A stretch of DNA of 64,000 bases. It comes from Panopea generosa. Its lineage: Eukaryota > Mollusca > Bivalvia > Adapedonta > Hiatellidae. The stretch spans positions 4,643,374 through 4,707,373 of the forward strand of contig CM055901.1 in NCBI GenBank assembly GCA_029582155.1. The letters are read 5' to 3'. The translations under genes and the position numbers were made by a program. Below are positions 1 to 12,221 of the stretch, in pieces. Below the pieces are notes generated by a model. That model did no database searches. It was not told the DNA's origin and saw only the letters and a list, made by a program, of their open reading frames with translations. Position 1 is the stretch's first letter, and every line of letters begins with the position of its first letter.

Positions 1-318
1 GGTAGGTTGTCCACGTTTTTTTTAGACAAGGTACAGTGACACTCTGAGATTTATTGAAAAAAAGAAGTGCTCAAATGCTCATAAATACATGCATATGTTG
101 AAATTCTATTAAAGTCACTTTTTAACACCAGTGATGTCTTATTGCTTTATATGCTATGCCAAGTTCTGCTCTACTCATCTGCAGCAAGAAATCACAACTA
201 CTATGAACCATTTTGAAAATATTTCATAATCACAGTACAAAGGTCTTTTCTTAAGCGTAAGAATCTTGCTACCGTGGGGAAAAAAGGCGCGTAACTGTGT
301 AGTGAGACGTATAGCGGA
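1..318. repeat. Dispersed repeat, copy 1 (runs off left edge)
   Basis: This segment aligns by eye over nearly its whole length, in the same orientation, with 47627-47926. Shared stretches include ctcataaatacatgcatatg, attaaagtcactttttaaca and ccagtgatgtcttattg. Differences are substitutions and small indels. No coding potential or terminal inverted repeats are visible, so the class is unknown. It may extend left of the window. Confidence 0.75.
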
Positions 319-3300
319 GTAATTATCCAAGTTGCCCACGCATTCCGTGAACCAGCGCACACGTGTTTGCGGCGTTGGCTTTTATCGATGATATCCATGT
401 ATATATGTGTGCAAATTTAAGTCTCCTGTTTGTTACGGTAATCTCAGTACCTCCCCTCTAGCAAGTATTGGTAATATGACATTAATACCTTATCTTGTTG
501 TCACCTAACTCAGTCTTCGAAGTCCTGAATCAGGATAACACATTAACCAAGATATCTTGATGGTGTAGATGCCGCTTATGGTCCTTCTCCGAAAATTGTT
601 CCTTTTACAGCTGGGGCGTGGTATGACACCTATTTTTTATTCAAACAAGAGTACAAGACAGAGCACGCGTAGTCGAAATGGCATTGACTCATAGCTTTTA
701 GTATGTTGAGTAAGATCGCATTTTCGTTAGAGATTTTAATCTTAAGTTTGCCGTTTTGAGAATTGAAAAAAAAACACATTATATTAACAAAATAAACTTT
801 TATCCAAGATTGCAACCAAGTGTTTGACTGATGAAAATGGCTGCATAATATTGTAATAACATGTCCTATTTATTATATTTTCTCAAGAAACGAACTCTTG
901 CTGATCGACGAATGAACTCAAGTGGACTTGGGAACATCTTTTTGGTACAATATATCAATAAATGATCACTTTGTAAAGTCTTGCAAATATCTGAAACTAC
1001 ATTAACATCAATGATTGAGCAAACTGTGATTGAATTTATTTTTAAATATTTGATAAATTAATGTTTAAGATGGAACATATCCATAAAATTGTAACGCTAT
1101 CAATAAAGGACAATTCCTTGCTCTATCAATTGAAGATTCGAGGAACATATGCATTCAAAAGTAATATAGAAGTATATCTGTTTGGATGGGCGATATATGA
1201 CACCACATGTACTATATATAACCGTTATACATGTATGTAACATTTTATTGTGCCGGATATTACGTTCCATTCAATAAAATTCTGACAATTTTCAATTGTA
1301 ATCCATCGTTTAAGCCATAACCAGTATTTAATTGTATATCCCTTTACCATATCAGTCAGTCCCTAACCTAAACATGTATATATGAATGATCTTGAACCTC
1401 AGATCAATGCCGAGGACAACGCAGGACTCAAAAACATTGATGCACATTTACAGTCTAGCGCAGTTGTAGATCAAGGTAACTAATAACAAAGATAATTTTA
1501 TGGTATGAATGTTGCCTATATGCCTTTGCCAGAAAAGATGCTCTTTTCAGCTTGGTTCACATTTTCTGCTTATCAGACCAGGTTACCATCAAGGGTGGAA
1601 TGGACATTTTCTAATGGTAACGGAAATGATACACAAATGTATAAGAAAGCCTCTAACACACAGAACATGTGTAACTTAGATTTGTCATCGTTATGCTATG
1701 TTTACAAATAATTGTATCACTTTTATTTCAATTCTTTCTTATGCAGATGTGAAACTGACGCCAACACACATACACTTTCCCAGTCAACTCACACGACACG
1801 GTTTGTTTTCCATGACTCTGAATTTTCCACCAATCATGAAGGAATTTAAGTTAATATTTACTGCGATGCATTTTTATGTGAAATGCAGGAGACACAGCAT
1901 TGCTTGCAGACATGCAATCACAATTCGGCTTCACTGGTTGGAAAATAACACTAATATCTTTACATGCATATCTTAAACTAATGTGAAATTCACCTGGCGA
2001 TTCGTTATCATTTCAGTATATTTGTGTCATATGTAAATTATATTTACTGAATTCCTTCTTTATTTCCTTTGGTTGCTGGATGTCATCATTCAACCCTTAT
2101 CCTGATAAGTAAATTTGTTTATCAACGTGACCACCAATCGCATTTATAACTGTGACACTTTGTGTGTTCTGTGTATCCAAAGGAACATATCTTTATTATT
2201 TTTTATTTCATAAATCAGCATAGTATAGTATAAAATATTCATAATACAATATAACACACAGTTTATTTAGTTATAGCATTCATAGTTAATTCATCGGGCG
2301 CGTCTTTTTCTACTTCCCGTAGCATTATTTGAAAAGTTCGATCTCCTCCGTTAAACGTTAAGAGGTAATCGTCCGCTGACCGGGGAGCGTAGTCTTATCC
2401 CATCATACTATTTCATTAATTGTTCATACTATTGTTCTGGTATAAGTCTTTATTTATATGTTACATCGATACTGAAAGGACTATGTTTGCTATAAAATAA
2501 TGTTTATTTATGGGATGTGAAGCAGATGGAAAGACAAAGGTAAGTATGGCGTACAGAAGACTAACAACAAGAAGAAAACACACTAGTGCGTAAAGAAACT
2601 AAGGGGATAAAAGGTTGAAAAAGAAAACTATATAGCCGTCCTGAAAATTAGAAAATGACATTTTGATGGAGAAAAAAAACCCATTTATTGTTACTTTTAT
2701 CATTTATCTCTTGATTGCTATTTGTTTCTGTAAGTATTATCCAAGAAAGGCAATCATAAGTGTGGTATTTTGATGTTTATTAATAAAAATGAAGTATTAT
2801 TACCAGATAATGATGTAATTGACTGCTTTCGTCGAGTATATTTCACCGAAACTAATGGTCTCCAAACAGAAGTTTATGTTTATATTTGCATCTCTTCAAT
2901 ATGTTGTTAGAATTTCCCGGACGGTTTGCTCATTTATATCTATTCTCCAAACAATGTGGTTTATTGTTTCGATATTGATATTGCCAATATTGCAAAGTTT
3001 GACTTTATTAAATTATTTTGGTCCTTTGTTTTATGTATGTCATAGGATAAAATAAAAATAAACTTTTAAACCGTATCATCAATTGCGTTTATGTCATTTG
3101 AAGTAAACAATTCGTTAAGTCCGATATTATAGATTATTATATTATAAGTAAGTAGTTTTAAATCAGTGTAGTTTACTAAATTTACTAAAGTTACCTCCCA
3201 TTAACCAGCTCGAGCGTAACATAACTGCGCGACAACGAAGGTCTGGTACGGGTCTTTGTGCAGGCAAACAGTGGAACTCTTGGTCATGCCGCATGGGCTA

Positions 3301-3479
3301 TTGATGAAAACGTGGGACAATGAATGTATGATGTGCCATCACCTAAAGAGAGAACTCAATATTGTAAAGAAAAGGTTAACTATCACTGTAAATAAAACTG
3401 AGGCGAAAACTTCGAGTCACAAGTGGCGTTTCCGTTACATTTCACAGATCACCCATGAAACAAACGTAAAATTGTGAAA
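319..3479. other. Gene-poor AT-rich stretch
   Basis: I see no convincing exon, RNA gene or repeat array here. The short ORFs are low-complexity and lack splice-site or family support. Confidence 0.5.
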
Positions 3480-3908
3480 ATGAAGATCAGCATACACGTT
3501 TTCACGTTAATGAGTCTCGCAAATATAGTGCTTAATGATCGTCTGCACCACATGGCGGGAATCCATTTACTTAGCACTCCCGCTAAAGATGTATTCTCAA
3601 CATGCACGCATCTCTCTGGCAAAATATTTCCCGGCAAATCATGTGCCAACATCGCCAGCAGCAATGTGTATGAAAGTACTAATACGGACAAGTTTGTACT
3701 TTTATACACCATGATTGACGATCAGAGTGACCGATACACGGCCAACATCCAAGTTTACAACCTACAAGGAATAATAGGAAATGCGGTTGAATATAAAGTG
3801 ACCTCGAGTTACGGATAGGTTAAGCCATCAGGCAGAAGTGTTGGATATCTTGTAGCTAATTCCATCGATAAACCAGTTCAGATCGCTTCTTACTGTAACA
3901 AATGGTGA
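3480..3908 (+). pseudogene. Possible relic of a secreted protein gene, family not recognised
   Basis: An ORF from the ATG at 3480 reads 112 residues to a TAG at 3816. It begins with a hydrophobic, signal-peptide-like segment (MKISIHVFTLMSLANIVL). Directly after the TAG the same frame stays open to 3908 and still looks protein-like (PSGRSVGYLVANSIDKPVQ), which suggests one decayed exon with an in-frame stop. A stretch near residues 70-90 (TDKFVLLYTMIDDQSDRYTA) faintly recalls the start of secreted DNA/RNA non-specific endonucleases, but no catalytic motif is visible and I would not assign that family. It could also be a chance ORF. Confidence 0.3.
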
Positions 3909-4849
3909 CCATATCCTGGACAACAGAGAAGCGATTCCAACACTAGAAGTAACAAAGTGTCATTCTACCTTGTGAAAAAGAAGCTCAGATAATGATTCTG
4001 ATTTGACGATATGTAACCACTACTCATCAGGTCATAGATCAAATAACCAGTAACGGAAATACTCCATATACCCAGAAACTTCCACTTTGGTGGACACACA
4101 TCTTCGAAAGTTGTTTAAACAATTCTCATATCACAAAGCAGTTCAGTAAAACGAAGACCGCCATTCTTATGAATAGGCGTCGCTCCTTGTTTGAGCCTGG
4201 TACTAGTTAAATGAAATTGCTGGATTTGTCACCAGTAAAAAAGACAGAAGGTCTAGGAATGTTACTGCAATAACATGAATCATTTGGCCATGACATGCTC
4301 TTGTAGACAAACCGGGGCTGTCTATTGATGATGGATCATTTCTAATGAATATAGAAATTGACTTCAGTACAGAGAAGGCAACTTGATATGTCCTCTTCCT
4401 TTCCGTCATATCAGATCAAGACTTCACAATAACAAAACACAAGTGCTAAAAAGAGCAAGAACCCTTGATACAACTTAACGATTGGCCAAGCAAAGAGAAA
4501 ACACTTAAGAATTACTATTCTGAAAAAGCGTTTGACCTCGTTGAAAATCTATCTTGGAGATTCACCACTCTAAAAACATGATCTGGTCAAAGTGGTATTT
4601 GATTATACCTCAAAATATAAAAGAGTGTCTTTGAACGATGTTACGTTGTCAAGGCTGAACTGTATTTATAGTATCTTGGGTGTCTTATTTCGCTTCAGAC
4701 TATTTTTGGCATGACGATTACGATATCAAAACATTCCTGATTGAATACAGAATGCGCGTCCATGTAAATTCGAATACACAGCTCCACTTTCTATCGCCAC
4801 ATATGGAATAAGAAATGCTGCTTGTCCGTGTACTATCCGTCATAATATA

Positions 4850-5200
4850 ACGAAGTTTGCGCACCAGAACGATGGTTTGTTCTTCTGTCGCACTGTATAT
4901 AAATATGAAGACTTTACCAGAAGAACACAAAAAGTACTTAAATCCAAAGGCACAAAATCGCCTTAAACCAAGAAGATGCAAAGTTTGCCTTTCCTTCAGA
5001 GGACTTGGCTTGGGTAAAGCCATGCATTGGTGCACACATATTATCGACTAAAGTGGTTTGAGACCTTGAAACATTTCTGTACAATATTGCTTCGGACTTA
5101 CAACCTTACACCCGCCGTGGATTGCTGGAGAGTTTAACTTTCACTACCATTAAAGGGGACCACCACGTTTGGACGGTCAGTGGGATGGATGCTTGGAATG
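4850..5200 (+). pseudogene. Coding-like relic, unidentified
   Basis: Several frames hold protein-like pieces that do not connect. Examples are DAKFAFPSEDLAWVKPCIGA ending near 5050, and RRGLLESLTFTTIKGDHHVW near 5112-5171. They look like pieces of a decayed coding region, possibly continuous with the relic at 3.5-3.9 kb. No family was recognised with any confidence. Confidence 0.22.
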
Positions 5201-5257
5201 GGTGGGTCAAAATGATAAGGTTTTACTCAATGGTCGTGGTTCCTTCATGGCAGTAGA

Positions 5258-5463
5258 CCAGGCTCCTGTTTCACCAACATATACTTAAATACTTAAAAAC
5301 TTAAATATAAGAAAAGCAGCCATGTGATCATGATTTTAGACTGGTTCCAGTAAAACTGCATATTGTGTCATTGATATTGATTATATAATAGATAAATAAC
5401 CAGTCAAAACTTAGTTAAGTTTATAAGTATTTAAGTTAAATGTTGGTGAAACAGAAGCCTGGG
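5258..5463. mobile_element. MITE-like element with ~45-bp terminal inverted repeats, copy 1
   Basis: The left end (5258-5302, ccaggctcctgtttcaccaa...) and right end (5414-5463, ending gttggtgaaacagaagcctg) are near-perfect reverse complements over about 45 bp, including a TTAAG/CTTAA-rich inner part. The element is 206 bp, has no ORF and has an AT-rich core. A second copy lies at 46059-46253. About 25 bp of similar sequence (tggttccttc..gcagtagacc) flanks both sides at 5238-5262 and 5474-5499, which is longer than a normal target-site duplication. This is a non-autonomous DNA transposon by structure; the superfamily is not determined. Confidence 0.7.
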
Positions 5464-6640
5464 CTCGGGAAATTTGGTTCCTTCACCGCAGTAGACCAGG
5501 GCTCAGGAATGACACATATTGTGATTTAACAACTATCAGTTACAAAGTTTCGGCTATTTACAATTGGCATATACACGAGGATACTTTGGGAGTAAAACCA
5601 TATGAATAACAATAAACTCTCAAAGCCATTAAATACATGAAAACAATAATGATGAAATATTTCATTTTGAAAAAAAAAAACAGATTGAAATTTACGTTAA
5701 AACTTTGTGCAGAGCGATAACGCTTGAAATGTTTTACTCTTATAACATCAACATTTCAGTGTGAAAACAAGTTTTAAACAAACCAAAACGGCAACCTTTC
5801 TAGGAAATCTATATGATTAAAAGGAGCCTGATATAGAAGCAAAATGTCTGCGAAACTTATATTCACAAAAATGTTAAGAAATGTACATCGCCAAATTCCG
5901 TTATTAAGAAATAAACCAGTCTTAGCAGTCAAATAAGTAGTCATATCTGCCGTTGTGTTTACATCGACCTGTCATCGGTGCACATAGTGAATACTTCGTG
6001 ACATGATGTGCAACACATTAACATTAAACTAAATACGCAGACACCACTGTTTGCATGGATGTTTATCTTGTATATTATCTACAAAATTATCATTACACTC
6101 TTCACTTGCGACAAACTGTATTCGGCATATACACATATTAGTGACCTTCTTCTAAATATAAGATATCATGATATACTCTTGTACTACATGCGAATGACGT
6201 CAAACGACTGTATATGCAAATTATAAAAAAAAAAGTTAGTTTTAAAGCAGCATAATCAGAATTGGGAGAACTTGTTCATGAATGACAAGCATTTTCCCTT
6301 ATTCGCATGGCTTTAGATGCATACATACCGGCCGATACCTCTGAATGGGAATAAGTCGTGTTTTAAATCTATATTTACTAATCATTTGTTATATGCAAAA
6401 CAGCTATTTCGCTTACTGAAATTATCATAAAATTTCCGATCCAATCATATATACTCAGCCGATTCCGTAATCCTTTTGTATTAGAACGGTTGCTAGGTAT
6501 GTGCAAAGATATTTATGCAAATATGGACAAATATTTATTTACCATTTTGTTGGATCATATTTCTTTGGATATGAGAAGCCGTTTATGGAGCACAGTAAGA
6601 AAAATATAGTGTTGATAGGGAAATTAACAAAACAATTAAT
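5464..6640. other. No feature seen
   Basis: AT-rich sequence without a supported gene, RNA or array. It begins with the 3' flanking duplicate of the MITE. Confidence 0.45.
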
Positions 6641-6644
6641 TCTT

Positions 6645-6716
6645 GTCACGGGATTCGAACCCAGAACGCTCGAATCATAATACATATAAAATATAACTAC
6701 TGCGCTGTGTAGGAAT
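6645..6716 (-). repeat. tRNA-like SINE head
   Basis: The minus strand carries a perfect pol III B-box, GGTTCGAATCC, preceded by an A-box-like stretch about 45 nt upstream. The rest does not fold as a cloverleaf tRNA and no anticodon arm is convincing, so I call it a tRNA-derived SINE fragment rather than a tRNA gene. Confidence 0.5.
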
Positions 6717-7261
6717 ATAACAAATTCAGTCGTCTAAATCTAAGTTTAAACTTAACCGCATATCCGCGTTTAATCGATGATGCCCGGACATTTCAGATCG
6801 TTTACGGATATAACTGATCCTTAATATTAAAAGAATAACCGTTTTTTACTGAACTAAAAGAATGGGATTGTCTGGTTAATATGCCGCTTTGGTTTACATA
6901 TTAAAATATTCAGGTGGGTTTTATTGCTGTGAAAGAACATAAGAGAAAACAGTGTGTTTTGTGATTTGTAAGTAGAATATTAATAAGTAAGCTTTTTGGT
7001 TACGTTTATTGCGTATTTTGAATTTACATAACTATTTCAACAATGAAAGGGTACTCCCATTGTAAGTTATTAAACTGTGTTGTATGTAATTGCTCAAAGG
7101 TCATAAGCAACCAATTTTAATCATCATTTTAGCTTTAAAAAGCAATGTATACCATTAAAACATTGCCGATATATACTTTCAAGTATAAAACTACCCGTTT
7201 CGAACGCCTGAAAGGAAAAACTAGTACAGTGCTTTTTCAAAAGATTAATAGGACGATTTGG

Positions 7262-7312
7262 TTTTAATAGTCACACGCTTTGTCGACTGAGCTAACCGGG
7301 TCCGACAAAAAA
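7262..7312 (-). repeat. tRNA 5'-half-like fragment
   Basis: Minus-strand GGTTAGCTCAGTCGACAAAG resembles a tRNA D-arm with its A-box. No B-box follows at the right distance. Probably a SINE fragment. Confidence 0.35.
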
Positions 7313-7548
7313 ATTGACATGAGATAAATACAAATTCAATACGCTCATATAGATTCAGATCCCTGACTTTAGTTTACACATCTAGTGTTTAGCCACTCGA
7401 GTCATTCCAAAAGACCATGTTACCAATGGTAAATGTGCATACAAACATATTTTACAGTTATTGTTGTGATATCATATTGTCAGCTTTGACAATACAATTT
7501 ATTTTTTGCCAAGTACTATTCAAAACAAATGCGATCTCCGTTTTTAGC

Positions 7549-7691
7549 TAGCCGAGCCTGGTTAGATCAGTTGATAGCCTGTCTTATATCTCAGTCTCCG
7601 TGATGATTTTTTATATGACATTGCATCTAATTGTCAATCGTTTCTTACCGCCGATTAAAGTTGGACAGTAATTTACGGAGATGTGGACGTA
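7549..7691 (+). repeat. SINE family D, copy 1
   Basis: A tRNA-like head (cctggttagatcagttgata) is followed by a body with ctccgtgatgatt, ccgccgatt and cggagatgtgg. These also occur in the same order at 19448-19690 and, more diverged, at 20860-21140. Confidence 0.6.
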
Positions 7692-7946
7692 GGGGGTCAA
7701 ATGTAGTAATGTTTATTGAAAGGTGATCACAAAATTAACCACATATAAGTCTTCAGGTGAGCCAAAATAGCAACCAACATATACTACATATCTGTTTCTT
7801 TCACCTTATCCGTACACTTTTAATTCATCATTGCTATCCGTTGTTATTGTTATTGTTTTATCCATAATAGATCATTTGTTTACTGATAAATCTTCGATAG
7901 CTACCTTCAGTTTCAACTTCCTTTTCTGCAATGTATCATACAGCGA

Positions 7947-8037
<91 letters not shown>
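7947..8037. repeat. (TCTG)n microsatellite, about 22 copies
   Basis: Essentially uninterrupted tetranucleotide run, with one base change in the last unit. Likely length-polymorphic. Confidence 0.98.
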
Positions 8038-8189
8038 TTCTGTTTCGCGAGGATTATGTGCAAGCACAAAGTGGACAAAATTACGGACATTTGAATTACT
8101 GATTAAAGCAGAAGTTCAGCAAGACTTTTAACGTACCCTTGGTATGACTTTCCCTGTAAACTGGAGTGCGTTTGAAAAACCCATGACGA

Positions 8190-8266
8190 AACAACATCGG
8201 GAATCGATCCGGGGGACTTCTTGGTCTTGGAGCAAACATGCTGATCACTAAACCACAGTGCGTGAC
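8190..8266 (-). repeat. tRNA-like SINE head
   Basis: The minus strand has an A-box-like GTGGTTTAGTGATCAGCATG and a B-box-like GGATCGATTCC at tRNA spacing. The acceptor stem does not pair well. It resembles a decayed tRNA-derived SINE more than a working tRNA. Confidence 0.45.
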
Positions 8267-9220
8267 AGACTCTCAGTCATCACTTTTAATTGTCGCTGAT
8301 GCTTAAAAACTGCGAATTGAACTGCATCACCTTTTAATCTTCAATATAATGTGTCAAAGTAGAGTGAAAAAAGCGGGATCCCTCTCAAATGATCGTTTCT
8401 GAAGTGTTCAGCTCATTTGATTTATACTTCTCGCTACACATCATACTTTATTGCATCAATACCGCATCAACACACTTTCAAACGTTGCTGATCATATAAA
8501 GGAAACCGATACATTCCTACTCCAGTTCCATATCTTGAACAGCGGCACACCTATCCTTCTGTGTCTTATATCACCTGTCACAAAGCTTTACAAATGGAAC
8601 CACAGGAGTCTAAAGGGATAGTCGTAAAAAACTGGAGAAATTCTAGATGAAGTCCGGCTGAAGCATACATTGGCAACTGAATTTTTATATCATATGTAGA
8701 TTACGTGCATAACAAAAGATTTTGTAAAGGGTGGTTTTGTAATTTTTATCTATGCCCTCCTATTTTCTAGATCGTAATCCTTATTTTATCATTTATACCA
8801 AAACAACTGAATAATAACTTCGTGCTGTTAATAGTTCCATAGAATGGCTTTTTTATTGGGCCGATCAAAGTCCTCCGGAGTTAAATCTACCATGTTGTTA
8901 ACGTGTTTCTTATTTCACGACCTAACTCTCTACAAAATACCGTTTGATCCGAAACATTACTTCCTTGTATGGAGAAATAAATATTAATAAATAAATGTCA
9001 GAAATACTTATGTCCTTCTTCAATAGTTAACTTGTAAACTAATACATTTGAGAACCTGTGGCTTAACAAGATTCAAGCCCACACCGTTTAAAAACGTCGG
9101 TTTATCTATTTTACTTCAATTACCATGGATTGCCTACATTCTCTCATATACTTCTTATTGTAGTTTCTGTTGCTTAATATTCCAAATTGTTTTCAAATTC
9201 CCGGCCTTCCATTGCCGCAG
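8267..9220. other. No feature seen
   Basis: No supported gene or repeat array is visible up to the GMC pseudogene. Confidence 0.45.
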
Positions 9221-9634
9221 ATGTACCGGATTAACAGCTACGATTAAATTGTCGTTGGCGGTGGTTCCGCTGGGTCTGTGGTGGCACCAAGACTTTCAGA
9301 GGATCCAAACGTTTGCATTCTGTTACTTACTCGAAGCAGATGGGGATTATACAGAAAATGAAAAATATATCATTCCTATTGGATTTTTATTATATGCGAA
9401 AGACCCGTACCGATGAGGAATAATACACTATCCCGCAAACTCATGCCTTGTTAGGATATAAGGAGCACAGTTGTTTATGGCCACGTAAAAAAGTTCTTGG
9501 AGGTTCAGGTATATTGAATACATTGCAATATACACGTGGAAGCCGCCATGACTTCGATGAATTGGAAAAACTAGGATGCGATGGATGGGGATATAATGAC
9601 ATCCTGCCTTACTTTTAAAATCGCGATACTGCTT
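9221..9634 (+). pseudogene. GMC oxidoreductase pseudogene, N-terminal part
   Basis: From the ATG at 9221 the translation MYRINSYD-stop-IVVGGGSAGSVV matches the ADP-binding (GxGxxG) start of glucose-methanol-choline oxidoreductases, FAD enzymes that oxidise alcohols such as choline or glucose. After two frameshifts it continues through PRKKVLGGSGILNTLQYTRG, the family's GGSSxxNxxxYxRG signature, and GWGYNDILPYF. There are in-frame stops at 9245-9247, after RTDEE and after PYF. The reading is continuous without introns, so it is either a single decayed exon or a processed copy. It breaks off at 9634, where a 3-kb insertion begins, and resumes at 12670. The subfamily is uncertain (choline- or glucose-dehydrogenase-like). 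Confidence 0.88.
9619..9634. repeat. 16-bp target-site duplication, left copy
   Basis: The sequence aatcgcgatactgctt is repeated exactly at 12654-12669. The two copies bracket the LINE block and lie at the exact point where the GMC reading frame is split. Confidence 0.88.
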
Positions 9635-10003
9635 TATAAAGATGAACATGTCCAACGTTGGAATGGTGATGAAGCTCATGAGCAATACGTTGATGAAAAT
9701 AAGTATGTAATATTTTGGGATAAAAGTGAACATAGATACGTTTATGAAGCTGCTTACTTATATTGCTGGGTGAAGTATAACGTTGGGATGATGATGTTTC
9801 TTATCAGTATTATAATGAAGAGTATGAATTTAAGCGAAATGTTTTGATGATGTTTACCATTATTTTGTTGATGAAGCTGGGTGTGTTTAATTATACAGTA
9901 CTAACGTTGCTTATAAGTATTGTAATGATGAAGTCTTTGTGCATAATGTAGGGATACTGCTTTTGATTAGTATGTTAAATCAGTTACTCATACAATACAT
10001 TCA

Positions 10004-10275
10004 GATGATAATGATACTATTGGTTATTATGTTGATGTAGGTGATTATGTATATCGGTGGAAGGAAGATATAAACTGTTGAGTACTATGTAAACTATAAT
10101 AAGTATGCGTATTGTTGGGATGATAATGATACTATTGGTTATTATGTTGATGTAGGAGATTATGTATATCGATCGAAGGAAGATATAAACTGTTGAGCAC
10201 TATGTTAACTACAATAATTATGCATATTGTTGGGATGATAATGATACTTCTTATAGTGATGATGGGAATCAAGAT
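10004..10275 (+). repeat. 115-bp tandem repeat in the LINE leader, about 2.3 copies
   Basis: gatgataatgatactattgg starts at 10004 and again at 10119, and a shortened form starts at 10234. The spacing is exactly 115 bp both times. Tandem monomers in the 5' leader are known from some LINEs, where they carry the promoter; here that role is inference. Confidence 0.85.
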
Positions 10276-10482
10276 TACAGTTGATTATCCTTCATTCAAG
10301 TTACATAATTAGTTATTTCTCACTCGTGATCAGTAATTATGAGTTAATATAAAATATTTATTGCCTCTTTTTTTACCAAAACATGCTTTTAAAGCGCTTT
10401 TTATTTTTTTCTTAAATACACTTCGATTAGGACGTTCTGGACTACCGCGAGAGAGATGGGGGGAACAGATGGAGCAATATAA

Positions 10483-10965
10483 ATGTCATGCAATTTTGTG
10501 CTTGAAAATCGCATTTGTGTTGGTGTCGGATTTGTTTTTAATTTATCTTTCAATAATTTCATGACCAGTTTGAAGACGTACTCTGACGCCAACACTCTGT
10601 CGATCTGCATTAAATATAAGTTTGCAGCGTTGTTGCAACTATTAATGTTAATGTCACTGTACCAATGTCCATTGTGTCTTTTATCGTTGCTCATTAATAT
10701 ACACTGGAATTCACAATGTCATCCTGCGATTGTACACCCATACAGACACTTAATCAAAGGTAAAACATACACAGAAAATATAGACTTGACTAAATGCATT
10801 GCAACTATGATATTTGCGATCACTTTCCTAACTTGGCTATCGGTCATATTGTTGTTATCAGGAGATGTACACCCAAACCCAGGCCCCATTGAACTACTTA
10901 CATCTGATAAAGCTCTGTCAGTAGTACTCAATCCACCTCACCTCATTGTAATTTCGAAGCTCTAG
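10483..10965 (+). pseudogene. LINE ORF segment with 2A-like motif
   Basis: An open stretch of about 160 codons contains two or three hydrophobic segments and then LLLSGDVHPNPGP (around 10849-10887). This resembles the 2A ribosome-skipping consensus (DxExNPGP) with H in place of E. Such 2A-like sequences are known near the start of APE-type non-LTR retrotransposon ORFs. The frame ends at 10965 and the endonuclease continues in another frame from about 10972, a single shift. No cap-binding start site can be chosen with confidence. Confidence 0.7.
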
Positions 10966-10971
10966 ATTTTT

Positions 10972-11524
10972 CGAATAATTTGTCGTTAGTACACTACAAC
11001 GTTCAGAGTATAAAGCACAAATTGGATATCATCTACTCCGAATTATATGGTTTTGATATACTTACTTTTACTGAAACATGGCTCGATGATTCTGTTTCAA
11101 CTGATGATATGATGCTTCCTTCTTTTAACAAACCAGAAAGAAAAGATCGCATTGGAAACAACCACGGAGGGGTCATGTTATTCATTAAAGACACAATACA
11201 CTACAAACGTAGACACGATCTTGAAATCAACCCACTTGAATGTATATGGGTCGATATATTACTCAATAACAAACGTTTACTATTAGGATTATTCTACAGA
11301 CCTCCTAGCTCTAGCTCTGTTTACACCAATATAATAGAAGATTCTATTAACCTTGCAGTCGATACTGGTATTAAGGATATTATAATCACTGGTGACTTAA
11401 ACTATAATATGCTAAGTAATACTTCATCTACAAAAATTATGAAAAACACGAGTAAGAAAAAATTCAACACGAAGCAGCAAGCATTGCAACTGGAACAACA
11501 AAACTTGTATCAATTAATAACTTA
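10972..11524 (+). pseudogene. LINE APE-type endonuclease domain
   Basis: The translation has the expected order of endonuclease motifs. These are HYNVQSIKHKLD (N-terminal Asn motif), FTETWLDD (catalytic Glu), HGGVMLFIKDTIHY, LLLGLFYRPP, and IIITGDLNYNML (the GDFN motif, here GDLN). Together they nick target DNA in family members. The frame stays open to NLYQLIT and stops at 11523, where the internal deletion begins. Confidence 0.9.
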
Positions 11525-12176
11525 AACACAGAAGTTGGGTGGGAAAGTCTAGAAACTCGAAGGACGAAACACAAATTAATTATTTTTTTATAAAATGGTA
11601 GACCATATGACTCCTCCCTACTTATCTACACTAGTACCATCCCAAATAGGTGAAAATTCCCCGTATAATCTCAGAAATAGTTATGACCTACAAATTCAAA
11701 GTTCGAGAACAGCGCTCTACTATAATTCTTTCATGCCATCTGTTGTCCGTGATTGGAACAATCTACCTATTGAAACAAGACAAGCCGTTTCTATCAATGC
11801 CTTTAAGCACCAGCTAAATAAAGATCTTACCAAAACATCAAAACACTTTTACACAGGCACAAGAAAATGTCAGGTCTTGCATACTCGTCTTCGTACAAAT
11901 TGTAGCACGCTGAAACAACACTTATTCCAAAAAAATATTGAAAATTCTCCACTATGTACATGTGGAGCAATTGAAAGTACAAATCATTACCTCCTCGTCT
12001 GTCCTATTTATCATGTCGAACGCGCTACACTTCTTGCATCAATCTCTCATATATGCACTGTTACCCTCAACACACTTATCTTTGGAGAACCTCATCTCCC
12101 CCACAATACAAACGTCGAAATTTTTAAAGCTGTCCACAAATATATACTCTCGAGTAAGCGTTTTAATAACGAAAAC
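11525..12176 (+). pseudogene. LINE ORF2 C-terminal part with CCHC-like motif
   Basis: It begins in sequence reading EVGWESLETRRTKHKLIIF, then after a frame change runs from MVDHMTPPYLSTLVP through YNLRNSYDLQIQSSRTALYY and WNNLPIETRQAVSINAFKHQ. This is the conserved tail after the reverse transcriptase in CR1/L2-type elements. It ends with CTCGAIESTNHYLLVCPIY, a C-x-C-H-C zinc-binding motif typical of the C-terminus. The junction to the endonuclease lies at about 11515-11530, so the whole reverse transcriptase is absent. Confidence 0.88.
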
Positions 12177-12221
12177 TAAAAACTTATCTAACAACGCTGT
12201 AAAGCTGAAGACTTGTAAATA

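Noticed and set aside
10004-10275. DDNDTIGYYVDVGDYV-type frame in the 115-bp repeats as part of a gene
   Set aside because: Each unit contains a stop in this frame and 115 is not divisible by three; it fits a LINE leader better.
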